Source: Viridibacterium silvisoli (lineage in GTDB: Bacteria > Pseudomonadota > Gammaproteobacteria > Burkholderiales > Rhodocyclaceae). Taken from it: a stretch of DNA of 64,000 nucleotides. How positions within the stretch are numbered: position 1 is the stretch's first letter; each line of letters starts with the position of its first letter. The position numbers were made by a program, and so were the translations under genes. This document shows positions 1-7,829 of this stretch, one piece after another. The notes beneath the pieces were generated by a model. It worked only from the letters and a program-made list of their open reading frames with translations. It made no database searches and was not told the origin of the DNA. Where the stretch lies: contig NZ_JAYXHS010000003.1 in the NCBI RefSeq assembly GCF_036017035.1, positions 663,853 through 727,852 on the forward strand, written 5' to 3'.

Positions 1-34
1 GGGTCGGCATTTAATTCGTTCTGACGGAGAAGAA

Positions 35-2233
35 ATGATCAAGCACTCGAAGTACCCCCGGGGGAAAGCGCCATCGCACATGATGATGGCCCTGCTGACA
101 GGCGCATCGGCGATCACGCCAGCCTTTGCAGCTGACGCAGTCGCTCCCGTGCCTGCCGCAACGGCACCAGCCAAGTCTGACGAGCCAACCGTAGCGCCCG
201 TGGTCGTCAAGGCCCAGCGCGATACCTCGAAGCCTTCTTCCGAAACCCAGTACAAGACGGAAACCACGCGCGTCGGCAAGACCGATGAAGCGCCCAAGGA
301 TATTCCGCAGTCGATCACCATCGTCCCGGCCAAGCTGATCAGCGACCGTGGCAACGACAGCCTGACCTCCGCCCTGCAACACGTCTCCGGCATCTCGTTC
401 AACTCCGGTGAAGGCGGCCGTATCGGCGACAACCTGAACCTGCGCGGCTTCATCTCCTACGGCGACATCTTCCTCGACGGCATGCGCGACATCGCCCAGT
501 ACAACCGCGAAGTGTTCAACCTCGAACGCGTCGAAGTGCTGCGCGGCTCGGCCTCGATGCTGTTCGGCCACGGCTCGTCCGGTGGCGTGATCAACCAGGT
601 CAGCAAGACGCCTTACCTGGCAGACGAAAACGAAGCCAGCCTCTCGCTGGGCGACTGGGGCTACTACCGTGGCACTCTCGATCTGAACAAGGTCACGGGC
701 GAAACCTCGGCCTTCCGCCTCAACACGATGTACACCAATGACAGCGGCCTGCCACAGGGCGCCGACAGCAAGCGCTTCGGTATTGCACCGAGCTTCCGCT
801 GGGGGATTGGTACGAGCGACGAGCTCGGCATCAGCTACTACCACCTGAACTACGACAACACGCCGAACTTTGCCTTCCCGTGGGTCGGTGGCCGTCCTTA
901 CGACGACGCTTCCGACAAGTTCTACGGCCTGAAGAGCGACTACCAGACCGACTCGGCAGACCTCGCAACGGTCGAATACATCCACCGCTTCAGCAACAAG
1001 ACCCAGGTGCGCAGCGCCTTCCGTTACGGCGAGTTCAAGCGTGACCTGTGGGCGACACAACTCTCCGTCGTCGGCTCACCCGTAACGGGCGCCAACACGG
1101 TCAACCGTGCCAGCCCACCGGCACGCGGCGCCAACGACCAGGACATGTTCTGGCAAACCGACCTGACCTCGCGCTTCGACCTGTTCGGCATGAAGCACGA
1201 AGCTCTGGCCGGTGTCGAAATCGGCAAGGAATCGTCGGACCGCTTCGGCTACGTCGGCACGCCAACCAACAAACCAGCTACCACGGTCGGCAATCCGAAC
1301 ACGGAAGCAGTGATCCCGACGCGTTACAACATGACGCGTACCAACTACAACTACTTCGACGCCTACACCCAGGGCTTCTACCTGCAGGACAACATCGAGT
1401 TCATCCCGAACTGGAAGGCCTTGATTGGGGGGCGCTTCGACCGTTTCTACGGCGACTACAAGGCTGGCTCGATGGCTGCGCCCACGCGCTACCAGCGCGA
1501 AGACAACGACTGGAGCTACCGCCTCGGCCTGATCTGGGCAACGACGCCTAACCTCAACCTGTACATCTCGCAAAGCACCTCGTTCAACACCTCGGGCGAC
1601 GCTTACAGCTACGACCAGGTTGGTGCCAACACGCCGCCAGAAGAGAGCCTCAACCAGGAAATCGGCGCAAAGTGGGAGCTGTTCGAAGGCGATCTGTCGC
1701 TGCGTGCAGCACTGTTCAAGTCCACCAAGCTGCATGAGCGCAGCACCGACACCGCAACCGTTGCGGGTGCTGGCAATCTGTTGTCGGGCAAGCGCCACAC
1801 CAGCGGCTGGGAACTGGAAGCAACGGGCCACATCACCAAGCAACTGGAAATCTTCGCGAACTTCGCGCACATGTGGTCCAAGGTTGATGCCGTCGGCAAC
1901 GCGCCAAATGCCCAGGCAAACCTCGGCCAGCCCGCAGCCAACACGCCGACCAATAGCGGCTCCGTGTGGATGATCTACGACTTCGTGCCCAACTGGAGCG
2001 TCGGTTTTGGTGGCGATGGTCAAACCAGGCGCAACTACGCGATCGGTTCGACCAACTACGCACCGGGCTTCGTGAAGTACGATGCAATGCTGGCCTACGA
2101 ACAGCCGAGCTACACCATTCAGCTGAACGCGAACAACCTGCTCGACAAGATCTACCACCCGCAGATCTATAACGGCTGGGCGGTTGCAGGCCCGCGTCGT
2201 AACTTCGAACTGACGACCACCATCCGCTTCTGA
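35..2233 (+). CDS. TonB-dependent siderophore receptor
   Basis: Outer-membrane ferric-siderophore receptor of 732 residues, a normal length for the family. A signal peptide ends near residue 33 (PAFAADA). A probable TonB box (APVVVKA) lies near residues 54-60. The plug domain follows (DIPQSITIVPAKLI, then LNLRGF, then the VEVLRGSASMLFG stretch with GGVINQVSK). The rest is a 22-strand barrel with many aromatic-rich strands, ending in the typical terminal strand NFELTTTIRF. The start has a GGAGAAGAA ribosome site just upstream. The gene heads a run with a PiuC-type hydroxylase, tonB, exbB and exbD; this resembles catecholate receptor loci such as Fiu/PiuA, but the actual ligand is inferred. Only 34 bases lie upstream, so the expected Fur-controlled promoter is out of view. 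Confidence 0.95.
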   Translation: MIKHSKYPRGKAPSHMMMALLTGASAITPAFAADAVAPVPAATAPAKSDEPTVAPVVVKAQRDTSKPSSETQYKTETTRVGKTDEAPKDIPQSITIVPAKLISDRGNDSLTSALQHVSGISFNSGEGGRIGDNLNLRGFISYGDIFLDGMRDIAQYNREVFNLERVEVLRGSASMLFGHGSSGGVINQVSKTPYLADENEASLSLGDWGYYRGTLDLNKVTGETSAFRLNTMYTNDSGLPQGADSKRFGIAPSFRWGIGTSDELGISYYHLNYDNTPNFAFPWVGGRPYDDASDKFYGLKSDYQTDSADLATVEYIHRFSNKTQVRSAFRYGEFKRDLWATQLSVVGSPVTGANTVNRASPPARGANDQDMFWQTDLTSRFDLFGMKHEALAGVEIGKESSDRFGYVGTPTNKPATTVGNPNTEAVIPTRYNMTRTNYNYFDAYTQGFYLQDNIEFIPNWKALIGGRFDRFYGDYKAGSMAAPTRYQREDNDWSYRLGLIWATTPNLNLYISQSTSFNTSGDAYSYDQVGANTPPEESLNQEIGAKWELFEGDLSLRAALFKSTKLHERSTDTATVAGAGNLLSGKRHTSGWELEATGHITKQLEIFANFAHMWSKVDAVGNAPNAQANLGQPAANTPTNSGSVWMIYDFVPNWSVGFGGDGQTRRNYAIGSTNYAPGFVKYDAMLAYEQPSYTIQLNANNLLDKIYHPQIYNGWAVAGPRRNFELTTTIRF

Positions 2234-2302
2234 TCTACAACAATGGTCGAGTCACCATGCCCGCCCCACAATGGCGGGCATGGTCACTTCCGGAAACATG
2301 CA

Positions 2303-2983
2303 ATGCTGATCCACGTAGAGAACGTCCTCAACGCAGAAGAACTCACCCGCCTGCGCGCACTGCTTGACGCAGCCCCGTGGGCGGACGGCCGTATCACCGC
2401 AGGCACGCAAGCGGCCAAAGCCAAGCAGAATCGTCAGCTGCCAGAGAGCGCGCCACAGATGGCCGAGTGCCGCGCCATCGTTGGCACCGCCCTGTCGCGC
2501 CATGCCTTGTTCTTCTCGGCGACGCTCCCCCGTTCGGTTTATCCGCAATTGTTCAACCGTTACGGTGTCGGCGAAAAATTCGGTGCCCACGTGGACAATG
2601 CTGTGCGTCTCGTACCGGACGGCAGCCGCTATGTACGCACCGACATCTCTGCGACCTTGTTCCTCAACGAGCCGGACGACTACGAGGATGGCGAGCTGAT
2701 CGTGCAGGACACCTTCGGCGAGCACAGCGTCAAGCTGCCCGCTGGCGACATGGTGATCTACCCCTCGAGCAGCCTTCACCGTGTCACGCCGGTTACGCGC
2801 GGCGAGCGTCAGGCCTGTTTCTTCTGGATCCAGAGCATGGTGCGCAACGACGCCCAGCGCGAACTGCTGTTCAACATGGACGCCGCCATCGCCACCCTGC
2901 GCCAGCAACAAGGCGACACCGAGCCCCTCGTTGCCCTGACCGGCACGTACCACAACCTGCTAAGGATGTGGTCCGAGCTCTGA
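2303..2983 (+). CDS. piuC: PKHD-type Fe(II)/2-oxoglutarate hydroxylase (PiuC/YbiX)
   Basis: Fe(II)- and 2-oxoglutarate-dependent dioxygenase of 226 residues, almost exactly the length of E. coli YbiX. The iron-binding H-x-D is visible at His96 and Asp98 (GAHVDNAVR), with the distal His in SSSLHRVTPV followed by an Arg that should bind 2-oxoglutarate. The start was placed at the ATG at 2303 rather than an in-frame ATG at 2243, because the protein then begins MLIHVENVL as in homologues. It lies just downstream of the siderophore receptor, the usual partner of PiuC. Its substrate is unknown; a role in siderophore handling is inferred from this conserved pairing. Confidence 0.93.
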   Translation: MLIHVENVLNAEELTRLRALLDAAPWADGRITAGTQAAKAKQNRQLPESAPQMAECRAIVGTALSRHALFFSATLPRSVYPQLFNRYGVGEKFGAHVDNAVRLVPDGSRYVRTDISATLFLNEPDDYEDGELIVQDTFGEHSVKLPAGDMVIYPSSSLHRVTPVTRGERQACFFWIQSMVRNDAQRELLFNMDAAIATLRQQQGDTEPLVALTGTYHNLLRMWSEL

Positions 2984-2990
2984 CCCCTAC

Positions 2991-3725
2991 ATGAACATGA
3001 CAATGAGCAGCACCCTCAAAGACATCCGGCCACCGGTCGTCCACCACGAACACAGCGCCTGGCCGCAACGCTACGGCACGCTGATTGGCGTCGTGGGGCT
3101 GCACGTGCTGGCCGGCAGCTTCCTGGTGGCCATGAAACTGCGCGCACCGGCCGAGATCGAACCGCCGGTCTTGAGCGTTCAGTGGGTGCCCACCCAGCAG
3201 GCGCCTGAGCAGAAACAGCCGCAAGAGAAGCCGAAAGAGCCGCCGAAGAAGAAGCCGGAGCCGGTGCAGAAGGCCGTGCCGGTGCCACAGCAGGTGAAGC
3301 CGGTGGAAGCGCCGATGATCCAGGCGCCGGCCACCACTGCAGCGGCCGTCGAGGCGCCGCAAACTCCGCCTGCCCCACCGACGCCACCCGCACCTGCGCC
3401 ACAGCCCCAGGCGGTGCAGGCGTCTGCTCCGCCGATCGATCCGAACCTGAAGCCAAGCGTCGATTGCACGCAGAGCCCGCAACCGGTCTACCCCGCGGCG
3501 TCGAAGACGCTGGGCGAAGAAGGCTCGGTGTTGCTGCGCATGCAGGTCGATGAACGCGGTCGCCCGCTGCGTGTGGAAGTGGAAAAGAGCAGCGGCCATA
3601 CGCGACTCGATCGCTCGGCGCGCGAAACGATTGCCAGCAGCTGGGTGTGCCCGCTGCGTCAGGGCAAGCAAGGCTATACCGGCTGGCTGCGTGTGCCCGT
3701 CGTGTTTGAACTCTCTCTCAATTAA
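2991..3725 (+). CDS. tonB: Energy transducer TonB
   Basis: Periplasm-spanning TonB of 244 residues that carries proton-motive energy from ExbBD to outer-membrane receptors. A single N-terminal membrane anchor (about residues 28-47, GTLIGVVGLHVLAGSFLVAM) is followed by a long Pro/Lys/Glu-rich spacer (PKEPPKKKPEP) and a Pro/Ala-rich part. The C-terminal TonB domain runs from about residue 155: PVYPAASKTLGEEGSVLLR, then VEVEKSSGHTRLDRSA and the final VPVVFELSLN. Two cysteines in the C-terminal domain (DCTQ and WVCPL) could pair. Start choice is uncertain among three nearby in-frame ATGs (2991, 2997, 3003). It sits between the hydroxylase gene and exbB. Confidence 0.93.
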   Translation: MNMTMSSTLKDIRPPVVHHEHSAWPQRYGTLIGVVGLHVLAGSFLVAMKLRAPAEIEPPVLSVQWVPTQQAPEQKQPQEKPKEPPKKKPEPVQKAVPVPQQVKPVEAPMIQAPATTAAAVEAPQTPPAPPTPPAPAPQPQAVQASAPPIDPNLKPSVDCTQSPQPVYPAASKTLGEEGSVLLRMQVDERGRPLRVEVEKSSGHTRLDRSARETIASSWVCPLRQGKQGYTGWLRVPVVFELSLN

Positions 3726-3752
3726 CAAAACGATCCGTACAAGGAATCAGCA

Positions 3753-4484
3753 ATGCCAACCGAACAAACCCTGGGCTTTTCCCACTTCCTCGCGCAAACC
3801 GATGGTCTCGGCAAGACGCTCTTCATCCTGCTGGCGATCATGTCGATCGCATCCTGGTACTTCATCGCCGCCAAGGCGGTAAACCACTTGCGTCAGCGCC
3901 GTGCCAGCGAGCGTTTCGTCAATCTGTTCTGGAATGCGACCAGCATCGACGAAGTGAAGAACGAGATCGCCACCCACGGTGCGCACGAGCCCTTCTCGCA
4001 CCTCACCAGCCACGCCATCTACGCCACCGAACACCATGACCGCGCAGGCGGCAAGATCGGCGATGCCGGCACGCTGGGCGACTCGCTGACGCGCAGCATG
4101 CGCAAGGTGCTGGACGAAGAAACCTCGGAACTGGAAAACGGCCTGACCCTGCTGGCCACCGTCGGCGCGACCGCACCTTTCGTGGGGCTGCTGGGTACCG
4201 TGTGGGGCGTGTATGGCGCGCTGGTGTCGATCGGCATGTCGGGCGCCGGCACGCTGGACAAGGTTGCCGGCCCGGTCGGTGAAGCACTGATCATGACCGG
4301 CCTCGGCCTCGCCGTGGCACTGCCTGCCGTCGTCGGCTACAACGCCTTCACGCGCGCCAACCGCGTCACCATGTCGCGCCTCGACGCCTTCGCACACGAT
4401 CTGTTCTCTTACCTGACCACGGGCACGCAGGCAGCTCAGACGCCGAGCGCCACCCGCGTGCGCAATATCTCTGGAGCTGCGTAA
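3753..4484 (+). CDS. exbB: TonB system proton channel protein ExbB (MotA/TolQ/ExbB family)
   Basis: Inner-membrane proton-channel subunit of 243 residues that works with ExbD to energise TonB. Three membrane segments are visible: residues ~21-43 (LFILLAIMSIASWYFIAAKA), and a central pair around residues 130-150 and 175-200 separated by the family motif. The hallmark TVGATAPFVGLLGTVWGV and GPVGEALIMTGLGLAVALPA stretches are present. An AAGGA-like site (ACAAGGAATCAGCA) precedes the ATG. The stop overlaps the exbD start by one base, so the two are translationally linked. Confidence 0.95.
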   Translation: MPTEQTLGFSHFLAQTDGLGKTLFILLAIMSIASWYFIAAKAVNHLRQRRASERFVNLFWNATSIDEVKNEIATHGAHEPFSHLTSHAIYATEHHDRAGGKIGDAGTLGDSLTRSMRKVLDEETSELENGLTLLATVGATAPFVGLLGTVWGVYGALVSIGMSGAGTLDKVAGPVGEALIMTGLGLAVALPAVVGYNAFTRANRVTMSRLDAFAHDLFSYLTTGTQAAQTPSATRVRNISGAA

Positions 4485-4912
4485 TGGCCTTCGGTGGTTT
4501 CAACAAACAGGGCAATAGCGCGCCGATGGCGGAGATCAACATGGTCCCGCTGATCGACGTGATGCTGGTGTTGCTGGTGATCTTCATCTTGACGGCACCG
4601 CTGCTCACGCATGCGGTGAAAGTCGATCTGCCCAAGGCCTCGAGTGCCGAGAACAAGCAGACGCCCAACAAGATCGAGATCGCCGTGGATGGCGCCGGCA
4701 CGATCTTCTGGGATGGCGAGGCCGTGGCCGAAGAGACGCTCAACGAGCGCCTGATGGCGGCCGGCAAGGCCGTCACCGACCCGGCACAGGCGCCGGAGCT
4801 GCAATTCCGCTTCGACCGCGCGACACAGTACGAAACGGTTGCACGCATCATGGCCAGTTCCGCTCGCGCGGGCCTGACCAAGCTGGGCTTCATCAGCACG
4901 CCAGACAAGTAG
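4484..4912 (+). CDS. exbD: TonB system protein ExbD (TolR/ExbD family)
   Basis: Biopolymer transport protein of 142 residues, usual length. One N-terminal transmembrane helix (MVPLIDVMLVLLVIFILTAP) carries the essential Asp (PLIDVML), about residue 24. The remainder is the periplasmic domain. The ATG overlaps the exbB stop (TAATG). It is the last gene of the iron-uptake run; a strong terminator follows 25 bases after the stop. Confidence 0.95.
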   Translation: MAFGGFNKQGNSAPMAEINMVPLIDVMLVLLVIFILTAPLLTHAVKVDLPKASSAENKQTPNKIEIAVDGAGTIFWDGEAVAEETLNERLMAAGKAVTDPAQAPELQFRFDRATQYETVARIMASSARAGLTKLGFISTPDK

Positions 4913-4937
4913 GTCGCGCTTGCGATCCAGCTCACAG

Positions 4938-4968
4938 AGGCGCCGGCAACCCCGGCGCCTTTGTTTTT
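4938..4968 (+). terminator. Rho-independent terminator after exbD
   Basis: A perfect 9-bp stem (AGGCGCCGG at 4938-4946 with CCGGCGCCT at 4952-4960) has a 5-base loop and is followed by a T-rich run at 4961-4968. It closes the receptor-piuC-tonB-exbB-exbD transcript and separates it from pyrF. Confidence 0.85.
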
Positions 4969-5023
4969 CGGGCCTGCTGCGCGATACGGTAAACTTGCTC
5001 AACTCTCTCCGCAGGATCTCCCC

Positions 5024-5839
5024 ATGAGCTTCATCCAAGACCTCCAGGCCGCCTGGGCACGCAACAACTCGCTGCTGTGTGTCGGCCTCGATCCCGATCT
5101 GGGTAAATTCCCCGCGCATCTGCAGGGCAAACCGGATGCCATCTTTGAGTTCTGCAAGGGCATCGTCGACGCCACCGCCGATCTGGTCTGTGCCTTCAAA
5201 CCCCAGATCGCCTACTTCGCGGGCGAGTCGGCAGAGGAACAACTCGAAGCGCTGATCGACTACATCCACCTCAATCATCCGGATGTGCCTGTCATTCTCG
5301 ATGCCAAGCGCGGCGACATCGGAGCCACGGCAGCCCAGTACGCACGTGAAGCTTTCGAGCGCTACCAGGCCGATGCGCTGACGGTGAATCCCTACATGGG
5401 CTTCGACTCGGTCGAGCCTTATTTCGCGTACCCGGAGTGCGGCCTCATCGTGCTGTGTCGCACCTCCAACCCGGGCGGTGCGGACCTGCAAAACCTGCAG
5501 GTCAATGGCGGCAAGAAGCTTTACCAGCATGTCGCCACATTGGTCGCCGAAAAATGGAATCCGCATGGCCAGGCTGCACTGGTTGTCGGCGCGACAGTCC
5601 CGGCGGAACTGGCCGAAGTGCGCAGCCTGATTGGCGACATGCCCTTGCTGGTGCCGGGCATCGGCGCACAGGGCGGCGATGTGCAGGCGGCCGTCGCTGC
5701 GGGCAAGAGCGCCGCAGGGACGGGACTCATGATCAACTCCTCGCGCGCCATTCTCTACGCGGGCAAGGGCGAAGACTTTGCCGATGCGGCACGCAAGGCC
5801 GCGATTGCCACGCGCGACGAGATCAATCAGTACCGCTGA
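5024..5839 (+). CDS. pyrF: Orotidine-5'-phosphate decarboxylase (type 2)
   Basis: Decarboxylates OMP to UMP in pyrimidine biosynthesis; cytosolic. The 271 residues fit the longer bacterial subfamily (~270 aa). The catalytic D-x-K-x-x-D motif is seen in ILDAKRGDIGATA, with the substrate loop DPDLGKFP near the N terminus and the phosphate-binding region LVPGIGAQGGD and GLMINSSRAI. The ATG at 5024 was chosen because the family begins with the F-x-x-x-L helix just before the DPDLGK loop; an upstream in-frame ATG at 4961 lies inside the preceding terminator. It stands alone between two terminators. Confidence 0.96.
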   Translation: MSFIQDLQAAWARNNSLLCVGLDPDLGKFPAHLQGKPDAIFEFCKGIVDATADLVCAFKPQIAYFAGESAEEQLEALIDYIHLNHPDVPVILDAKRGDIGATAAQYAREAFERYQADALTVNPYMGFDSVEPYFAYPECGLIVLCRTSNPGGADLQNLQVNGGKKLYQHVATLVAEKWNPHGQAALVVGATVPAELAEVRSLIGDMPLLVPGIGAQGGDVQAAVAAGKSAAGTGLMINSSRAILYAGKGEDFADAARKAAIATRDEINQYR

Positions 5840-5864
5840 GTCGCGGCCCAGCCCGACACAAGAA

Positions 5865-5898
5865 AAAAGCCATTTTCGCTACGGCGAAGATGGCTTTT
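5865..5898. terminator. Bidirectional terminator between pyrF and the convergent hydrolase
   Basis: A 15-bp stem with one mismatch (5865-5879 with 5884-5898) closes a TACG loop. It has a T-rich end for + strand transcription and an A run at 5863-5868 that reads as a U run for minus-strand transcription. It lies between the convergent pyrF and the hydrolase gene. Confidence 0.75.
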
Positions 5899-5938
5899 GC
5901 TTTTGGGGCGCCAGGATGGCGCACGTATCCTGACTCGC

Positions 5939-6865
5939 TTACGGATCCGTGCGCATCACGCCAAGCTTGCGCAAGAATGCATCGACCTCCGGCATCCAGT
6001 AATTCGCCCCGTGGAGCAATAGCTGATGGCCATCGCGGTTCGGCAGCGCCGGCGCCTGGAAGAAGCGCGTATCGCTCCCGCCCTCCGAGAAGGCCGCGTA
6101 CCAGTCGCGTGGCGCGGCCTCGCCCCAGAACTGGTCATTGCGGCTGTAGAGCCATAGCGAAGGCACGCTCGCCTTGGCGCCATAGGCCCGGTACAGGGCG
6201 GCGATAGCCTCCGGTTTGCAGCTCATGCCCGGCGAACGTACCGGCTCGCCGCCCGTCCCGCCGGAGAAATTGATCGCGCCGACCACACCTTCGATCTGCT
6301 TGCTGGTGAGGGCGACCGTCGTCAGCCCGCCGACGGATTGCCCGAGCAGGAGAATTCGGCTGCGATCAGCCCAGGGTTGCGCACGCGTCCATTCGATGAC
6401 CTTGCTGACCGCCTCGGCCGACTTCTCGGCGACGGCCTGGAAGTCGCCACGGCCTTCGCAGATCAAAGTCCTGTCGGGCCCTTCGACCCAGCGCGAACCC
6501 GATACTTCCCGATCGCCGCCGCCGGTAGCGCCGTAGCCTGGCCGAACAGCCGCAACGACGGCAAAGCCACGCTTCAACCAGAAGTCGATGATGCTGCGTG
6601 CCGGTTGATCGACCCTGCCTCGTGCTTCGGCAGTCGTGGCCCGGCCGTGCGAAAAAATGACAATCGGGAATGTCGCCGCTTCTTTCTCGGGGCGATACAC
6701 ATAGGTGACGATCTGGTACTGGCGAAACGGGATCAGGTTCCTCTCGTCGTACCTGTCCTCTGCCGCGCACAAGGCAGACGACGCGCACACCAGCGCGAGC
6801 ACGAAGCTCATCACAGCCCAGGCACGGACAGACCGCAACACGGAAACCACAAGCAGATCAGGCAT
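5939..6865 (-). CDS. Secreted alpha/beta hydrolase (dienelactone hydrolase-like)
   Basis: Alpha/beta-fold hydrolase of about 308 residues. The nucleophile elbow is GQSVGG (LLLGQSVGGLTTVAL), an oxyanion-region motif IFSHGR lies before it, and a late His occurs in RDGHQLLLHG; an acidic residue in SRNDQFWGE may complete the triad. A signal-peptide-like segment (AVMSFVLALVCASSALCA) precedes the mature part, so the product is probably periplasmic or a secreted esterase. Start is unsure: ATGs at 6865 and 6811 lack a good ribosome site, while a GTG at 6970 has GAAAGG upstream but adds a non-signal-like leader. Substrate cannot be told. It is divergent from the marR gene. Confidence 0.8.
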   Translation of the reverse strand: MPDLLVVSVLRSVRAWAVMSFVLALVCASSALCAAEDRYDERNLIPFRQYQIVTYVYRPEKEAATFPIVIFSHGRATTAEARGRVDQPARSIIDFWLKRGFAVVAAVRPGYGATGGGDREVSGSRWVEGPDRTLICEGRGDFQAVAEKSAEAVSKVIEWTRAQPWADRSRILLLGQSVGGLTTVALTSKQIEGVVGAINFSGGTGGEPVRSPGMSCKPEAIAALYRAYGAKASVPSLWLYSRNDQFWGEAAPRDWYAAFSEGGSDTRFFQAPALPNRDGHQLLLHGANYWMPEVDAFLRKLGVMRTDP

Positions 6866-6994
6866 GGCGGCAGAGGGGCTATCGGGGCTGCCGATTGAAC
6901 CACATCCGTCATGGCGCTGGCATGAAGAATTACACGTATGCGGCAGGACGGTGCTGACACCCGGCGTCACACAATTTGCCTTTCAGAGCCACCC

Positions 6995-7019
6995 AAAAGG
7001 TTGCTAATAGCAACCTTTT
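6995..7019. promoter_or_regulatory. Perfect palindrome, possible MarR-type operator
   Basis: An 11-bp perfect inverted repeat (6995-7005 with 7009-7019) with a 3-base centre contains TTGCTAATAGCAA, the TTGC-n-GCAA pattern common to MarR-family sites. It is the main structure in the 417-base gap (6866-7282) between the divergent hydrolase and marR genes; no other gene was supported there. It could alternatively form a hairpin, but no proper T run follows. Confidence 0.45.
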
Positions 7020-7282
7020 AATCTAACCTGAGAAGCTCTTCACAGCCTCGCCACCTCTTTCGTGATTCACTACAGCACAGCCCTGATCGCCCCCATGCCG
7101 CTACTGCTGTGGCGAATGCCGGCGCCCCCTTCGCTGCACAGGCAGATGCCCGACCCTGTCCGGAGTCGGCCGACATTGACGGTAATCGGCCTGTCGGCGG
7201 GCTATAACACAGTCCATGCAACCGGACTCTTGCACGGGCGCCAGCGGGATCTACTGCTCGCAGCGCCCGGGGAGCAGGAGAA

Positions 7283-7756
7283 GTGAGCCAGGAGCGCACG
7301 CAACAGAAAACGCAGCGCAAACAGGCTCGCGAAGACTCTGCGGTGCTGCGTGAGGCCATGCGCTTGTTCATACAGGCGCAACGCCGCGTACTCGCCGAGC
7401 AAGGCTCGCCACCGCAAGCGCGGTTACTGATCATGCTGCTGCGTCGCGGCACCATGACCCAGGCCGAGTTCGGTCGTTTGTTGGGGCTGGAGAAGAGCTG
7501 GGTCAGCCGTTCGGTGGACAAGCTCGTCGAGCAAGGCTGGGTGATACGCAGCCCGGTCCCGGCCGATCGCCGCAACATGCAACTGGAACTGACGGCGACG
7601 GGAACATCCGCCGCACGCGAGATGGATGACTACCTCAACGCTCACGCCATGAGCGTTCTCGATCATCTGTCTGCCGAATCACGACCAGCAGTGGTCGGCG
7701 CGCTACAGCAATTGTGCGAGGCCTTGCGCAAGCACGATGACGCGACAGGCTCCTAG
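7283..7756 (+). CDS. MarR family transcriptional regulator
   Basis: Winged-helix repressor of 157 residues. The DNA-binding core is visible at residues ~45-110: LLIMLLRRGTMTQAEFGRLL, LEKSWVSRSVDKLVEQGWV and the wing SPVPADRRNMQLELTATG (the D-R-R wing signature). Start is a GTG with a strong GGAG/AGGAG site at 7271-7280. The next gene, 73 bases on, encodes a DHA2 drug exporter, so this is most likely its local ligand-responsive repressor. The palindrome at 6995-7019 is a candidate operator. Confidence 0.9.
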   Translation: MSQERTQQKTQRKQAREDSAVLREAMRLFIQAQRRVLAEQGSPPQARLLIMLLRRGTMTQAEFGRLLGLEKSWVSRSVDKLVEQGWVIRSPVPADRRNMQLELTATGTSAAREMDDYLNAHAMSVLDHLSAESRPAVVGALQQLCEALRKHDDATGS

Positions 7757-7829
7757 CGCACAGCAAGACTCTTCAGAAAATTTCAGCGCGTCCCGCACGA
7801 AGTGACGCGGGACAAGACAGGACACATCC

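Noticed and set aside
11..1060. Long minus-strand open frame opposite the siderophore receptor
   Set aside because: Composition is that of a high-GC shadow (Val/Arg/Ala-rich, no motif), while the + strand shows a complete TonB receptor.
7018..7578. 186-codon minus-strand frame overlapping the marR region
   Set aside because: No motif; overlaps a clear MarR gene with a strong ribosome site on the other strand.
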